Shown here: positions 16,080 to 24,709 of the stretch, one piece after another
Layout: every line of letters starts with the position of its first letter
Position numbering within the stretch: the stretch's first letter is position 1
The notes under the pieces: model-generated
What the model was told of the DNA's origin: nothing
What the model saw: the letters and a program-made list of their open reading frames with translations, nothing else
The model's database searches: none
Position numbers and translations under genes: made by a program
Origin: Ardenticatenaceae bacterium
GTDB taxonomy: Bacteria; Chloroflexota; Anaerolineae; Promineifilales; Promineifilaceae
NCBI GenBank assembly: GCA_020634235.1
Contig: JACKCB010000006.1
Coordinates: forward strand, 1-64,000
Length of the DNA: 64,000 nucleotides
Direction: 5' to 3'

Positions 16080-17462
16080 ATGACTGAATCGTTTCGTTGT
16101 CCTTCCTGTAATGCCCCTCTGCGCTATGAGGCTGGGGATGGGGCGGTGATTACGTGCGAGTTTTGTAATAATTCGATCTTGGTGCCGGAGAATATGCGTG
16201 GTGCCGCACCCCGGCCGGGGGAGGCTAACACTGACCAGATCGCCCAACTGGAGAAGATCATCGATCTCATCCATGAAAACCGGCAAATTGAGGCGATTAA
16301 GCTCTACCGCAGCACCTTCAATGTGGGCCTGGCCGAGGCCAAGCAGGCGGTGGACCAGCTAACCCTGGGGCAGGCGATTGTGCTGGGGATGGGGGCCAAT
16401 CCCACCGTGGTTTACAGCGGCGGCGGCCGGCGGGTTGGCTGCCTGGTCACCGTGATTATGCTCATTATCCTGGCGTCGATCTTTGTGCCGCTGCTGGCGG
16501 GGGGTGGGCTGACGGTGTTCACGGTGGGCCAGGTGACGACCCAGATTCAGGAATTGGTGAGCGAGGAGGGGGGGATTGAGCTGCCCGGGGCACTGGCTAC
16601 GGTGCTGCCGCTGGCTACGGCCACGCCCCAGCCCACGGCTACGCCGGCCTATGCTGAGCTGGTGCAGCAGTTTGGCGGGGAGGGGATTGGCCCGGGCAAG
16701 TTGAATGATACGCGCGCTATTGCTGTGGCCGGCACGGGGAACCTGTACCTGGGTGATTATCAGGGCGGGCGGATACAGGTGTTGGACCCGGCCGGGGACT
16801 TTGTAAGCCAATGGTCGGCCAACCCGGAACTGCCGCTGCGCAGCCTGGCGGTGGACCGCCGCGGCGTGGCCTACCTGGTGCAGCAGAGCAAAATCTTCCG
16901 TTACGAGGCGGCCAGCGGCAGCCCACTGGGCGAAATGCCCACTGCTGGCCATCTTATTGACCAGGTGGTGGTGAATGCCAGCGGCCAGGTGCTGGCCATG
17001 GGCGACTTCATCGACGATACCATTGTGCGTTTTAACCCCGATGGCCAGGTTGACCAGGTCTTTGAGAAGGTGGTTTCCAGCCACCTGGGGGTTAACGAGC
17101 CGCTGATTGAGGCCCACCTGGCTGTGGATGGGGCCGGGGCTATGTACGTGCTGGCGCGCTATGCCGGGACGGAGGTGGCGGTCTTCATGTTCAGTCCGGA
17201 TGGCAGCTATATCAATCGCTTTGGCAGCTATGGTGACGCGCCGGACCAGTTCAGCCTGAGTGCCAGCGCGATTGCCGTGGACAGCCAGGGGCGGATTTAT
17301 GTGGGCGACAGCCAGCGTATCCTCGTCTTTTCCTCTGCTGGCCGCTACCTGGGCGATATTGAAGTCAGCGGTGTTATCTTTGGCCTGGCCATAACCGACC
17401 AGGATGATATCTATGCCACGAACCGCAGTGAGGTGTATCTGTTCCGGCCGGTGGGGCAGTAG
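16080..17462 (+). CDS. Zinc-ribbon, L7/L12-like, transmembrane and NHL beta-propeller fusion
   Basis: A 460-residue protein with four parts. Residues 1-45: a zinc ribbon (C-P-S-C-N-A-P-L and C-E-F-C-N-N, four Cys). Residues about 55-95: a ribosomal L7/L12 C-terminal-like segment (I-E-A-I-K-L-Y-R-S-T-F-N-V-G-L-A-E-A-K). Residues about 120-145: a membrane helix. From about 200: an NHL-type beta-propeller with recurring G-N-L-Y-L-G-D, G-R-I-Y-V-G-D and D-I-Y-A-T-N strands after a Thr/Pro linker. The ribbon should be cytosolic and the propeller external, implying a trans-membrane sensor or adaptor. GAGGATGATGCCCT precedes the ATG. The partner is unknown. Confidence 0.85.
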   Translation: MTESFRCPSCNAPLRYEAGDGAVITCEFCNNSILVPENMRGAAPRPGEANTDQIAQLEKIIDLIHENRQIEAIKLYRSTFNVGLAEAKQAVDQLTLGQAIVLGMGANPTVVYSGGGRRVGCLVTVIMLIILASIFVPLLAGGGLTVFTVGQVTTQIQELVSEEGGIELPGALATVLPLATATPQPTATPAYAELVQQFGGEGIGPGKLNDTRAIAVAGTGNLYLGDYQGGRIQVLDPAGDFVSQWSANPELPLRSLAVDRRGVAYLVQQSKIFRYEAASGSPLGEMPTAGHLIDQVVVNASGQVLAMGDFIDDTIVRFNPDGQVDQVFEKVVSSHLGVNEPLIEAHLAVDGAGAMYVLARYAGTEVAVFMFSPDGSYINRFGSYGDAPDQFSLSASAIAVDSQGRIYVGDSQRILVFSSAGRYLGDIEVSGVIFGLAITDQDDIYATNRSEVYLFRPVGQ

Positions 17463-17526
17463 GGTGGCCCCGGCCGGGGCTGTTTACGGCGCGTGATCTG
17501 GCCTGATCTGGTGGTAGAATAGAGGG

Positions 17527-18027
17527 ATGGATAACTTGCGCTACGAACAGAACTTGCCGCCCAACATCTCGTTGCGCCCGTTTACGCTGGCAGATGAGGC
17601 GTTTTTGTATGAGCTGTATGCCAGCACTCGCCAGGAGGAGATGGCCCACACGGGCTGGGACGAGGCGCAGCAGGAAGCGTTCCTGAAGATGCAGTTCTAC
17701 GCCCAGCATTCATATTACATGGCGACGTTCGCCGATGCGGCGTTTGACATTGTGCTGCAAGGCGAGACGCCTATTGGCCGGCTGTATGTGCACCGCCGGC
17801 CGGATGAGCTGCGGATTGTGGATGTGGCCTTGCTGCCGGCCTATCGCGGCCGGGGGATTGGCGGCGGCCTGCTGCAAGCGATCCTGGCCGAGGCGGCAGC
17901 CGCCGGTTTGGCGGTGCGCCTGCACGTGGAGACGTTTAACCCGGCCAGGCACCTCTACCAGCGGTTGGGCTTTCAGGAGGTTGGCGGCACGGACGTGCAC
18001 CGGCTGTTGGAGTGGCGCGCGGCGTGA
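17527..18027 (+). CDS. GNAT-family N-acetyltransferase
   Basis: A 166-residue GNAT enzyme. The acetyl-CoA pyrophosphate loop is R-G-R-G-I-G-G-G-L-L (about residues 110-119). It is preceded by the beta-4 strand L-R-I-V-D-V-A-L-L-P-A-Y and followed by L-H-V-E-T-F-N-P-A-R-H-L-Y-Q-R-L-G-F, the classic motif B. It transfers an acyl group from CoA to an amine, with the substrate unknown. An AGAGGG binding site and a TAGAAT box (17515-17520) lie just upstream, so it probably has its own promoter. It is cytosolic. Confidence 0.88.
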   Translation: MDNLRYEQNLPPNISLRPFTLADEAFLYELYASTRQEEMAHTGWDEAQQEAFLKMQFYAQHSYYMATFADAAFDIVLQGETPIGRLYVHRRPDELRIVDVALLPAYRGRGIGGGLLQAILAEAAAAGLAVRLHVETFNPARHLYQRLGFQEVGGTDVHRLLEWRAA

Positions 18028-18038
18028 GGGGGTGTTGG

Positions 18039-18368
18039 CTAGTTGATGACTGCTTCGTAGTAGCGGCCCTGTTCGTCCAGGCCAATGGGAACGAGAAAGA
18101 GGCCGTCGATGGTGCCCAGGATGGGGTGTTTGAGGAGGGCGGGATGCTGCCAGAGGGCGGGTTCCAGGGGACCGCGAAAGACGAGAGCGAAGGGATTGGG
18201 GCGTAGGGTGATGCCGGAGACGCCGGTGAGGATGCTCCCGGCCGGGGGCGGCTTTAATGCCGAGACCTCGGTTAGTTCTAGTGGCAGCCAGGTGGTTTCA
18301 TCCAGATATAGTTGGAAGGTTTCTCCCACCCGGCCGGTAAAATTCTCGTGCTGTAATTGATTGGGCAT
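18039..18368 (-). CDS. DUF6916-like protein
   Basis: A 109-residue protein beginning M-P-N-Q-L-Q-H-E-N-F-T and containing a beta-rich pattern (V-G-E-T-F-Q-L-Y-L-D; P-L-E-L-T-E-V; F-A-L-V-F-R-G-P; L-F-L-V-P-I-G). This resembles, as far as I can judge by eye, the DUF6916 family, whose members are often encoded beside tail-collar proteins. Here a tail-collar gene starts divergently 336 bases away, which supports the assignment. AAGGACAAACGGAAG precedes the ATG. There is no signal peptide or membrane segment. The biochemical role is unknown. Confidence 0.65.
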   Translation of the reverse strand: MPNQLQHENFTGRVGETFQLYLDETTWLPLELTEVSALKPPPAGSILTGVSGITLRPNPFALVFRGPLEPALWQHPALLKHPILGTIDGLFLVPIGLDEQGRYYEAVIN

Positions 18369-18704
18369 CTTCCGTTTGTCCTTGCCACAACCGGCGCGCG
18401 AGCAGGGCCATCCGGCTGCGGTTGTTATGGAGTGTGGCCAACGCGCGGCCACCATTATAACAAGAGATGTTGTTTTGCGGGCGTAACGGGCGTTATCAGC
18501 TGGTGGCGAATGGCTGTTTTTGTTGGTTGCCCCGGCCGGGGGTTACAATCTGTCACGGTGGTGTCACGGAGGTGTGCTAGCGTTCCGTTAAGTTGCAGGT
18601 TTTTCTGCTGCGGCCTCTCACAACAGATTGCCTGGCCGCTTGTTGTCGTTTGGCACTGTGCTGGTGCCGTCACTTTGCAGTTGATTCAAGGAGAATGTTT
18701 AAAC
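18369..18704. other. Divergent gene-free region between the DUF6916-like and tail-collar genes
   Basis: 336 bases with one CCCGGCCGGG (about 18530) and a TGTCACGG/TGTCACGG direct repeat (18550-18570). No plausible gene or convincing promoter is seen. Both flanking genes presumably start from here. Confidence 0.45.
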
Positions 18705-19253
18705 ATGGCTGAACCTTTCATTGCTCAAATTACGATGTTTGGCGGCAATTTTGCGCCGCGTGGCTGGGCCTTTTGTGACGGCCAGCTCATGTCTATTTCC
18801 AGTAATACGGCTCTGTTTTCACTGCTGGGCACCACTTACGGCGGGGATGGTCGCACGACCTTTGCCCTGCCCGATCTGCGTGGCCGGGTGCCCATGCACC
18901 CCGGCAGTGGGCCGGGGCTAACCCCGCGCCAGTTGGGGCAAAAGGGGGGCACGGAGACGAACACGCTGACGGTGGCCCAGATGCCCAGCCACAACCACCA
19001 GGCCGCGGGCACAGCCCAGGCGCAGAGCGGTGGGGGGAATTCATCTTCCCCGGCCGGGAACACCTGGGCCGATGCGCAGACCGCCGGCGAGATGCCCTAC
19101 AGCAGTGCCGGGGCCAATGCGGCTATGGCGGCTAACAATGTACAGGTCACCGTGAGCAACAGCGGCGGCAGCCAGCCGGTGAACAACATGCAGCCCTTCG
19201 CCACGGTTAATTTCATCATCGCTTTGCAGGGGATTTACCCCTCGCGTGACTGA
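18705..19253 (+). CDS. Phage tail collar-domain (MdpB-type) protein
   Basis: A 182-residue protein of the tail-collar/microcystin-dependent protein family. The N-terminal collar motif F-I-A-Q-I-T-M-F-G-G-N-F-A-P-R-G-W-A-F is followed by C-D-G-Q-L-M-S-I and by F-A-L-P-D-L-R-G-R-V-P. A Gly/Ser/Ala-rich middle and the C-terminal N-F-I-I-A-L-Q-G-I-Y-P complete the family pattern. Such proteins occur as phage tail fibre tips and as host surface or contractile-system components. No other phage genes are near, so it is not prophage evidence. AAGGAGAATGTTTAAAC gives a clear start. Confidence 0.88.
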   Translation: MAEPFIAQITMFGGNFAPRGWAFCDGQLMSISSNTALFSLLGTTYGGDGRTTFALPDLRGRVPMHPGSGPGLTPRQLGQKGGTETNTLTVAQMPSHNHQAAGTAQAQSGGGNSSSPAGNTWADAQTAGEMPYSSAGANAAMAANNVQVTVSNSGGSQPVNNMQPFATVNFIIALQGIYPSRD

Positions 19254-19325
19254 TTTATAGGCTGAAGACCTGGCAGGCCATGCCGGCCTGCCAGGTCTAC
19301 GTGTATCTCAAAGGAGCTGACCCCA

Positions 19326-20882
19326 ATGCTGTACTCACATCTAATTCGTTTTGCCCGCGTGGCCTTGCCGCTTGTTCTGTTTTGTTTGCTGGCCGCTTCC
19401 CGGCCGGGGCACATTGCCGAAGCGGCCGGGAACATTGCCGTGAATACCACTACCGATGAGTTTGGCACCGGTGCCAACTGCGCCCTGCGCGAAGCGGTGC
19501 AGTCGGCCATTACCGACAGCAACTTTGGGGGCTGCACGCGCAGTGGCACGCCACCTTACACGATCAACATCCCGGCCGGGACCTACAACCTGACCCTCAC
19601 CGGCAGCAACGAAGAGGGCAACGCCACCGGCGACATTGACCTCACCGTGAGCATGACCCTGATTGGCGCGGGGCAGGGCGTTACGATCATCGACGGCCAG
19701 GCTGCCGACCGTATCTTCGACGTGAACGGCGACAGCTCGGCCGGTGACACTGTTACCCTGCAAGACATGACGGTGCGCAACGGCAGCACTACCGATTTTG
19801 GGGGCGGGATAGATGTGAACAACATCGGCGGCTCCAACGTCACCTTCACCAGAATGACCGTTACCAGTAACACTACCACCGGTTTTGGCGGCGGTATTCG
19901 CTGTGGTGTCTCGACCACCTGCACGGTGAACGACAACACCATCACCAACAACAGCGCTGGCACCGATGGCACGGGCAGCGGGGGTGGTTTGAATTGCACC
20001 AGTTGTGCATTTTCCATGAACAACACAACGGTGACTAACAACAGCGTAGGCGACACCAGCGGCAGCGGTGCTGATGCAGGCGGGGGATTGGCTCTTGCTG
20101 GGACCAATACGCAAATAGTCACCAACAGCACCTTCAGCAACAACAGATCCGACAGCGATGGCGGCGGCATTGATTCTGCCGGCACTGGGACTGTTAGTAT
20201 CAGCAACACGACCATTTCCGGTAACCAGGCCAAAGTCAACGGCGGCGGGCTCAATTTTGACAACACCGGGAGCCTGACGCTGAGCTTTGTGACCATCACT
20301 AATAACACGGCCGACAGCGACACTGGCGGCACCTCTGGCGATGGCGGTGGCCTCTACCGGGGCGGTAGTGTGGCGCTGACGCTGCGCAACAGCATCGTGC
20401 AGGGTAACAGTGACCTGAGCGGCGCGGCCACGGCCGATTGCAGCGGGACGATTACCAGCGGCAATTACAATGTCATTGGTTCGGGGACCGGCTGCCCCAC
20501 CGATACGAACACCACCACAGCCAGCGCCCTCCTGGGTGGCCTGGCCGACAATGGTGGTCCGACGCTCACCCACTTCCCGGCCGGGGGCAGTTCAGCCATT
20601 GAGCGCGTGCCCGTGGGGGCCACCGGCTGCACCGGCGGCGGCGGCACCCTGGACCAGCGCGGCGCTTACCGGGCCAACGGCGCCGGCGCCGGCAACAGCG
20701 CCTGCGATTCCGGGGCGGTGGAGGGAGACTCCTCCTCCGGGCCAACGGCCATCACCCTCAGCCGCACCACCCTGAGCGGCGGCGCACAGCCGCTGCCCAC
20801 CATCCTGCTGCTGGGGCTGCTGGTCCTGGCGGTCATCACCTGGCGCATGCCACGCCGCCCCACAACCGGGGAGAAACGGTAA
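19326..20882 (+). CDS. CSLREA-type right-handed beta-helix surface protein
   Basis: A 518-residue secreted protein. A signal peptide (about residues 1-35) is followed by the CSLREA-like box N-C-A-L-R-E-A-V-Q (about 58-66). Many short parallel beta-helix turns follow (repeated G-G-G-I, N-N-S and N-T-T-I-S-N). A choice-of-anchor Q-like segment comes next (G-G-L-A-D-N-G-G-P-T-L-T-H, about 395-445, then D-S-G-A-V-E). The C-terminus is a hydrophobic helix and basic end (L-P-T-I-L-L-L-G-L-L-V-L-A-V-I-T-W), a membrane anchor. AAAGGAGCTGACCCCA precedes the ATG. Probably an adhesin or polysaccharide-binding surface protein. It shares architecture with the giant protein at 29417-41680. Confidence 0.88.
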   Translation: MLYSHLIRFARVALPLVLFCLLAASRPGHIAEAAGNIAVNTTTDEFGTGANCALREAVQSAITDSNFGGCTRSGTPPYTINIPAGTYNLTLTGSNEEGNATGDIDLTVSMTLIGAGQGVTIIDGQAADRIFDVNGDSSAGDTVTLQDMTVRNGSTTDFGGGIDVNNIGGSNVTFTRMTVTSNTTTGFGGGIRCGVSTTCTVNDNTITNNSAGTDGTGSGGGLNCTSCAFSMNNTTVTNNSVGDTSGSGADAGGGLALAGTNTQIVTNSTFSNNRSDSDGGGIDSAGTGTVSISNTTISGNQAKVNGGGLNFDNTGSLTLSFVTITNNTADSDTGGTSGDGGGLYRGGSVALTLRNSIVQGNSDLSGAATADCSGTITSGNYNVIGSGTGCPTDTNTTTASALLGGLADNGGPTLTHFPAGGSSAIERVPVGATGCTGGGGTLDQRGAYRANGAGAGNSACDSGAVEGDSSSGPTAITLSRTTLSGGAQPLPTILLLGLLVLAVITWRMPRRPTTGEKR

Positions 20883-21164
20883 CCAGAGCGAGGCATGGAT
20901 GATGGAGCCAGGCGCGAGCATTGGCTCCATCCGGAGCGTCAACTCAGTTGGCGCTTGAACGCCGGGCCGTCACGGTCGTGCTGGAATTTTGCACGACCAT
21001 GGCGGCCTTTCGCTTTGGCAACCCTCCTGTTTTCGACTAAAATGCTTGCTGGTGATTGTCGTGCCGTTACCGTCCACCGGCCTCATTCATGGTGATTTCA
21101 GCGGGGGCTTCCCGGCCGGGAGCCGGCAGCGGCACAACCGAGAACATCGTTAACAGCATAGATT

Positions 21165-21205
21165 GGGGCCACAATCCACCGGGGTTGTGGCCCCGTTGTT
21201 TTCAT
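21165..21205 (+). terminator. Rho-independent terminator before purD
   Basis: GGGGCCACAA (21165-21174) and TTGTGGCCCC (21185-21194) form a perfect 10-bp stem with a 10-base loop, followed by GTTGTTTTC. It ends the beta-helix gene transcript and separates it from purD. The rest of 20883-21289 contains one CCCGGCCGGG (about 21113) and no convincing gene. Confidence 0.8.
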
Positions 21206-21289
21206 GAAGTCACGCCATAGTCTCTGGCTGTGGCCGGTGCCTGTGCCGAGCCACACATCAGTATGCACGAGAAGAAAGGGGATAGTCCA

Positions 21290-22579
21290 ATGTCAAAACA
21301 GCGTATTCTGGTGGTGGGTTCAGGGGGCCGCGAACATGCAATGGTTTGGTCGCTGGGGCGTTCGCCGCAGGTGGATGAGGTTTTTGTGGCCCCTGGCAAT
21401 GCGGGTACGGCGCAGTTGGCCACCAATGTGCCGGTGGCTGCGGATGATCTGCCAGGACTGCTGGCGCTGGCCCGCGAGAAGGGGGTCAGCCTGACGCTGG
21501 TGGGGCCGGAAGCGCCGCTGGCGGCGGGGGTGGTGGACCTGTTTCAGGCGCATGGGTTGGCGGTGTTTGGCCCCGGCCGGGACGCAGCCCAACTGGAATC
21601 TTCCAAAGCCTTTGCCAAGGCCTTTATGCACCGCCACGGCATCCCCACCGCCGCGGCGACGGTCTTTACCGCTTACCCGGCGGCGCGCCGTTACCTGGAG
21701 AGCCTTTCCCCGGCGGCGGGCGTGGTGGTGAAGGCCAGCGGCCTGGCGGCCGGCAAGGGGGTGATCATGTGCGATAACCCGGCCGACGCCGAAGCAGCGC
21801 TGCACGAGATCATGGTGGAGAAGGCGTTTGGCCCGGCCGGGGAGCAAGTGCTCATTGAGGATCGGCTAAGCGGCCCGGAAGTGTCGCTGCTGGCCTTTAG
21901 CGATGGCCGCACAGTGGCCCCCATGCTGCCGGCCCGCGACCACAAGCGGGCGTATGATTATGACGCCGGCCCCAACACCGGTGGCATGGGTGCTTTTGCC
22001 CCACCACCGGAGCTAACCGGCCCGGCCGGGGAGGCGTTTGTGGCCGACATCGTGCGCACCGTCTTGCAGCCGGTGGTCGATGGCATGGCCGCCGAGGGCA
22101 CGCCCTACGTGGGGGTGCTGTATGCCGGGCTGATGCTGACTTCCCGTGGGCCGAAGGTGTTGGAGTTTAACTGCCGCTTTGGCGACCCGGAAACGCAGGT
22201 GATTTTGCCCATGCTGGAGACGGATTTGCTGGATGTGGCCTGGGCCTGTGTGCAGGGGCGGCTGCATGAGGTGGCGGTCCGTACCCGGCCGGGGGCCTGC
22301 GCCACCGTGGTGATGGCCGCGCCCGGTTATCCTGGCGTCTATCCCAAGGGAGCGCCCATCCACGGCGTGGATGCAGCCAACGCCCTGCGCGACGTCATTG
22401 TCTTCCATGCCGGCACGGCGGTGCAGGACGGCCGGCTGGTGACGGCCGGCGGCCGGGTGCTGGCGGTGAGTGCCCTGGGGGCGGACCTGCCATCCGCCCT
22501 GGAGCGGGCGTATGCCGGCGTTGGCCACATCCATTTTGAGGGGGCGCATTTTCGCCGGGACATTGGGCGTAATGCGTAG
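21290..22579 (+). CDS. purD: Phosphoribosylamine--glycine ligase
   Basis: A 429-residue ATP-grasp enzyme that joins glycine to phosphoribosylamine in step two of purine synthesis. The N-terminal signature V-V-G-S-G-G-R-E-H-A is at about residues 8-17. L-V-G-P-E-A-P-L-A-A-G, the ATP-grasp loop V-V-V-K-A-S-G-L-A-A-G-K-G-V and G-G-M-G-A-F-A-P follow, and the metal site E-F-N-C-R-F-G-D-P-E is near 290. Length is normal. The ATG at 21290 follows AAAGGGGATAGTCCA. An earlier in-frame start would overlap the terminator-proximal leader. purM follows after 45 bases, so they are cotranscribed. Confidence 0.97.
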   Translation: MSKQRILVVGSGGREHAMVWSLGRSPQVDEVFVAPGNAGTAQLATNVPVAADDLPGLLALAREKGVSLTLVGPEAPLAAGVVDLFQAHGLAVFGPGRDAAQLESSKAFAKAFMHRHGIPTAAATVFTAYPAARRYLESLSPAAGVVVKASGLAAGKGVIMCDNPADAEAALHEIMVEKAFGPAGEQVLIEDRLSGPEVSLLAFSDGRTVAPMLPARDHKRAYDYDAGPNTGGMGAFAPPPELTGPAGEAFVADIVRTVLQPVVDGMAAEGTPYVGVLYAGLMLTSRGPKVLEFNCRFGDPETQVILPMLETDLLDVAWACVQGRLHEVAVRTRPGACATVVMAAPGYPGVYPKGAPIHGVDAANALRDVIVFHAGTAVQDGRLVTAGGRVLAVSALGADLPSALERAYAGVGHIHFEGAHFRRDIGRNA

Positions 22580-22624
22580 GGTGCATGGTGGCCGGATGGC
22601 TGGTGCCGCAGCCAGGAAGGTGGG

Positions 22625-23695
22625 ATGATGGCTTTGACAGAAGCGGACGAGCGAGGGAGTGCCTATGCGCGGGCGGGGGTGGATATCGCCGCCGGCCAGC
22701 GGGCGACAGACCTGATGAAGGCGGCCGTGCAGGCGACCTATGGGCCAGAGGTGCTGGCCGGGATTGGCGCGTTTGGCGGGTTGTATGACGCGGCCGGGGT
22801 GCAGGCCCTGCCCCGGCCGGTGCTGGTTGCCTCGACCGATGGGGTGGGCACCAAGACGATGGTCGCCGCCCGGCTGGACCGCTGGGATACCATTGGCCAG
22901 GATATTGTGAACCATTGCGTCAACGATATCCTGGTACAGGGGGCGCGGCCGCTCTTTTTCCTGGATTATGTGGCGTCTGGCAAGCTGGACCCGGCGCGGA
23001 TTGCTACGGTGGTGGGCGGCGTGGCCGCGGCCTGCCAGGCGGCCGGCTGTGCCCTGCTGGGCGGCGAAACGGCGGAGATGCCGGGGGTGTACCGGCCGGG
23101 GGAACTGGACCTGGTAGGGACGGTGGTGGGCGTGGTGGACCGGGATGCGCTGATCGATGGGACGCAAATCCGGGCCGGCGATGTGATCCTGGGGCTGCCT
23201 TCTAGCGGGCTGCACACCAACGGCTACACGCTGGCGCGCACTGTGCTGGCCGGCCTGGACTGGCAAGCGGCGCACCCCGACCTGGGGCAGACGCCAGGGG
23301 AGGCGCTGTTGGCGGTGCATCGCGCTTATTTGCGGCCGGTGGGGCAATTGCAGGCGGCCGGCGTGGCCATTCGCGGCCTGGCGCACATCACCGGCGGGGG
23401 GCTGATTGATAACCCGCCGCGCATTTTCCCGGCCGGGGTGGGGGCGGTGCTGCGGTGGGGCAGTTGGCCGGTGCCGCCTATCTTCGGGCTGATCCAGCGG
23501 TTGGGCGGGGTACCGGCGGCGGAGATGGTGCACGTGTTTAACATGGGGCTGGGGATGCTGGTCATTACCCGGCCGGGGGACGTGGACCGGGCACTGGCGG
23601 CGCTGCCGGGGGATTGTTACGTGGTGGGTGAGATGGTACCCGGCCGGGGTGGCGTGGAGATTGTGGCCGGGCAAGACGAAGTGCCCCAGCCATAA
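22625..23695 (+). CDS. purM: Phosphoribosylformylglycinamidine cyclo-ligase (AIR synthetase)
   Basis: A 356-residue enzyme that closes the imidazole ring (FGAM plus ATP to AIR). The signature loop L-V-A-S-T-D-G-V-G-T-K (about residues 67-77), Q-D-I-V-N-H-C-V-N-D-I-L-V (about 92-104), A-L-L-G-G-E-T-A-E-M-P-G and G-L-P-S-S-G-L-H-T-N-G are all intact. GGAAGGTGGG precedes two adjacent ATG codons, either of which may start. It pairs with purD in one operon, while purN and the purH functions lie 19 kb away. Cytosolic. Confidence 0.97.
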   Translation: MMALTEADERGSAYARAGVDIAAGQRATDLMKAAVQATYGPEVLAGIGAFGGLYDAAGVQALPRPVLVASTDGVGTKTMVAARLDRWDTIGQDIVNHCVNDILVQGARPLFFLDYVASGKLDPARIATVVGGVAAACQAAGCALLGGETAEMPGVYRPGELDLVGTVVGVVDRDALIDGTQIRAGDVILGLPSSGLHTNGYTLARTVLAGLDWQAAHPDLGQTPGEALLAVHRAYLRPVGQLQAAGVAIRGLAHITGGGLIDNPPRIFPAGVGAVLRWGSWPVPPIFGLIQRLGGVPAAEMVHVFNMGLGMLVITRPGDVDRALAALPGDCYVVGEMVPGRGGVEIVAGQDEVPQP

Positions 23696-23763
23696 CGCAT
23701 AAGACGCCATACCCGCCGCCCGCCAAAGCCACAGCGCGGTGCAAAAACAAGGGACTAAATTGC

Positions 23764-23792
23764 TATACATAATCTGGGAATGTGAGTATAAT
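23764..23792 (+). promoter_or_regulatory. Candidate sigma-70-type promoter
   Basis: TATACA (23764-23769) and TATAAT (23787-23792) are 17 bases apart in an AT-rich patch, unusual for this window. They lie 215 bases upstream of the SdrD-like gene at 24008, with a REP-like repeat in the leader. The -10 is perfect; the -35 matches four of six. The 23696-24007 stretch holds no other gene. Confidence 0.45.
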
Positions 23793-23834
23793 AGATGAGA
23801 ATGCCATGAGTGTATTGACTATACACATCCTTGA

Positions 23835-23881
23835 GGGCTGAGCTTGTCGAAGCCCGGTGCCGCCTTCGGCCGGCTCAGGCT
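23835..23881. repeat. Dispersed CTGAGCTTGTCGAAG inverted repeat, copy 1
   Basis: GGGCTGAGCTTGTCGAAGCCC is followed after a short spacer by CCTTCGGCCGGCTCAGGC, a degenerate inverse of the first arm. A second copy at 29218-29263 shares almost the same sequence. Similar CTGAGCNTGTCGAAG inverted repeats occur between genes in many bacteria. Here copy 1 lies in the leader of the cell-wall protein gene. Confidence 0.65.
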
Positions 23882-24007
23882 ACAACTTTCCAGTTGCGAG
23901 AGTCCTATTAGTTCCGTCCAGTGGCGTTACCCTGTAAGTTGTCGGGCCGTTGGCCAATGTGCCGGGTGGTTGTTCAGAATTATCAATATCCATGGATGAG
24001 GTGCATC

Positions 24008-24664
24008 ATGTCCAAAAGAATCAGCGTCGTAGTTCTCCTCAGCGTTGTTTTGCTGCTGCTGGTGGCTGGCATTGCCCAGGCTGAAGAGCCACGCCCCACG
24101 CCCACCAATCTGCCGTACCAAACCGGTGATGGTGATGGCACGGTGCGCGGTTCCATTCGCGGGTCGGTGTTCCAGGATGTGAATGGGGATGGCCGGTGCA
24201 TTGGCACCGGTGAACCGGCGGCCGTGGGCATTCCCATTGAATTCGTCAGCAATGATGGGCAGGTGGTGCTTTATTTGCAGTCGGGCGACAATGGCACCTA
24301 TGGTCTGGTCGCGGCCGGGTTGGGCACCTGGACGGTGACGGTGCGGCCGCCGCAAGAGTTTGTGACGACCTCTGCGCCCAGCCGGCAGGCGTTTCTGAGC
24401 GCCGAACAGCGGCTGGTGGAGGGGGTGGATTTCTGTGTGCGGGCGCGTGCCGGCGGTACGCCCCCACCAGGTTGGACGCCTGGCCCGGGCTGGATGCCCG
24501 GCCCCATGCCCACTTACCCGGTCGTTCTGCCGGAATCGGGCGCGCCGGCCCAGGGGGCAGTGCCTATGGCGGCTAATGGGTTGGTGCTGCTGGCGCTGCT
24601 TGGCCTGGCGCTGCTGTTGGTAGGGGCGGGCCTGGGTGTGCGCTCGCTGCTGCGCGCCCGCTAG
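24008..24664 (+). CDS. Cell-wall protein with SdrD B-like domain and LPxxG-type sorting tail
   Basis: A 218-residue exported protein. A signal peptide (residues 1-24, S-K-R-I-S-V-V-V-L-L) leads into an SdrD B/SpaA-like beta-sandwich (about 40-150; motif G-S-V-F-Q-D-V-N-G-D-G, with acidic residues suited to bind Ca2+). A Pro/Gly-rich linker follows. The C-terminus has L-P-E-S-G near residue 175, a hydrophobic helix (about 188-210) and R-S-L-L-R-A-R. That tail matches the sortase substrate layout (LPxxG, helix, basic end). GAGGTGCATC precedes the ATG. No sortase gene is in the window. The alternative is a plain membrane-anchored protein. Confidence 0.8.
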   Translation: MSKRISVVVLLSVVLLLLVAGIAQAEEPRPTPTNLPYQTGDGDGTVRGSIRGSVFQDVNGDGRCIGTGEPAAVGIPIEFVSNDGQVVLYLQSGDNGTYGLVAAGLGTWTVTVRPPQEFVTTSAPSRQAFLSAEQRLVEGVDFCVRARAGGTPPPGWTPGPGWMPGPMPTYPVVLPESGAPAQGAVPMAANGLVLLALLGLALLLVGAGLGVRSLLRAR

Positions 24665-24709
24665 ACAACAGCGGTTTTTGTGAAACTTAAGGGGGTTCGG
24701 GGGTTGTTG

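Noticed and set aside
18705..19253. Tail-collar protein as evidence for a prophage
   Set aside because: It is isolated, with housekeeping neighbours and its own promoter region. MdpB-type host genes exist.
20895..21095. A 66-codon frame upstream of purD
   Set aside because: No binding site and no recognisable sequence; it lies in a gap with a strong terminator.
22013..23770. A long minus-strand frame opposite purD and purM
   Set aside because: It overlaps two well supported genes and has His/Arg/Pro composition, as expected of the complement of GC-rich coding DNA.
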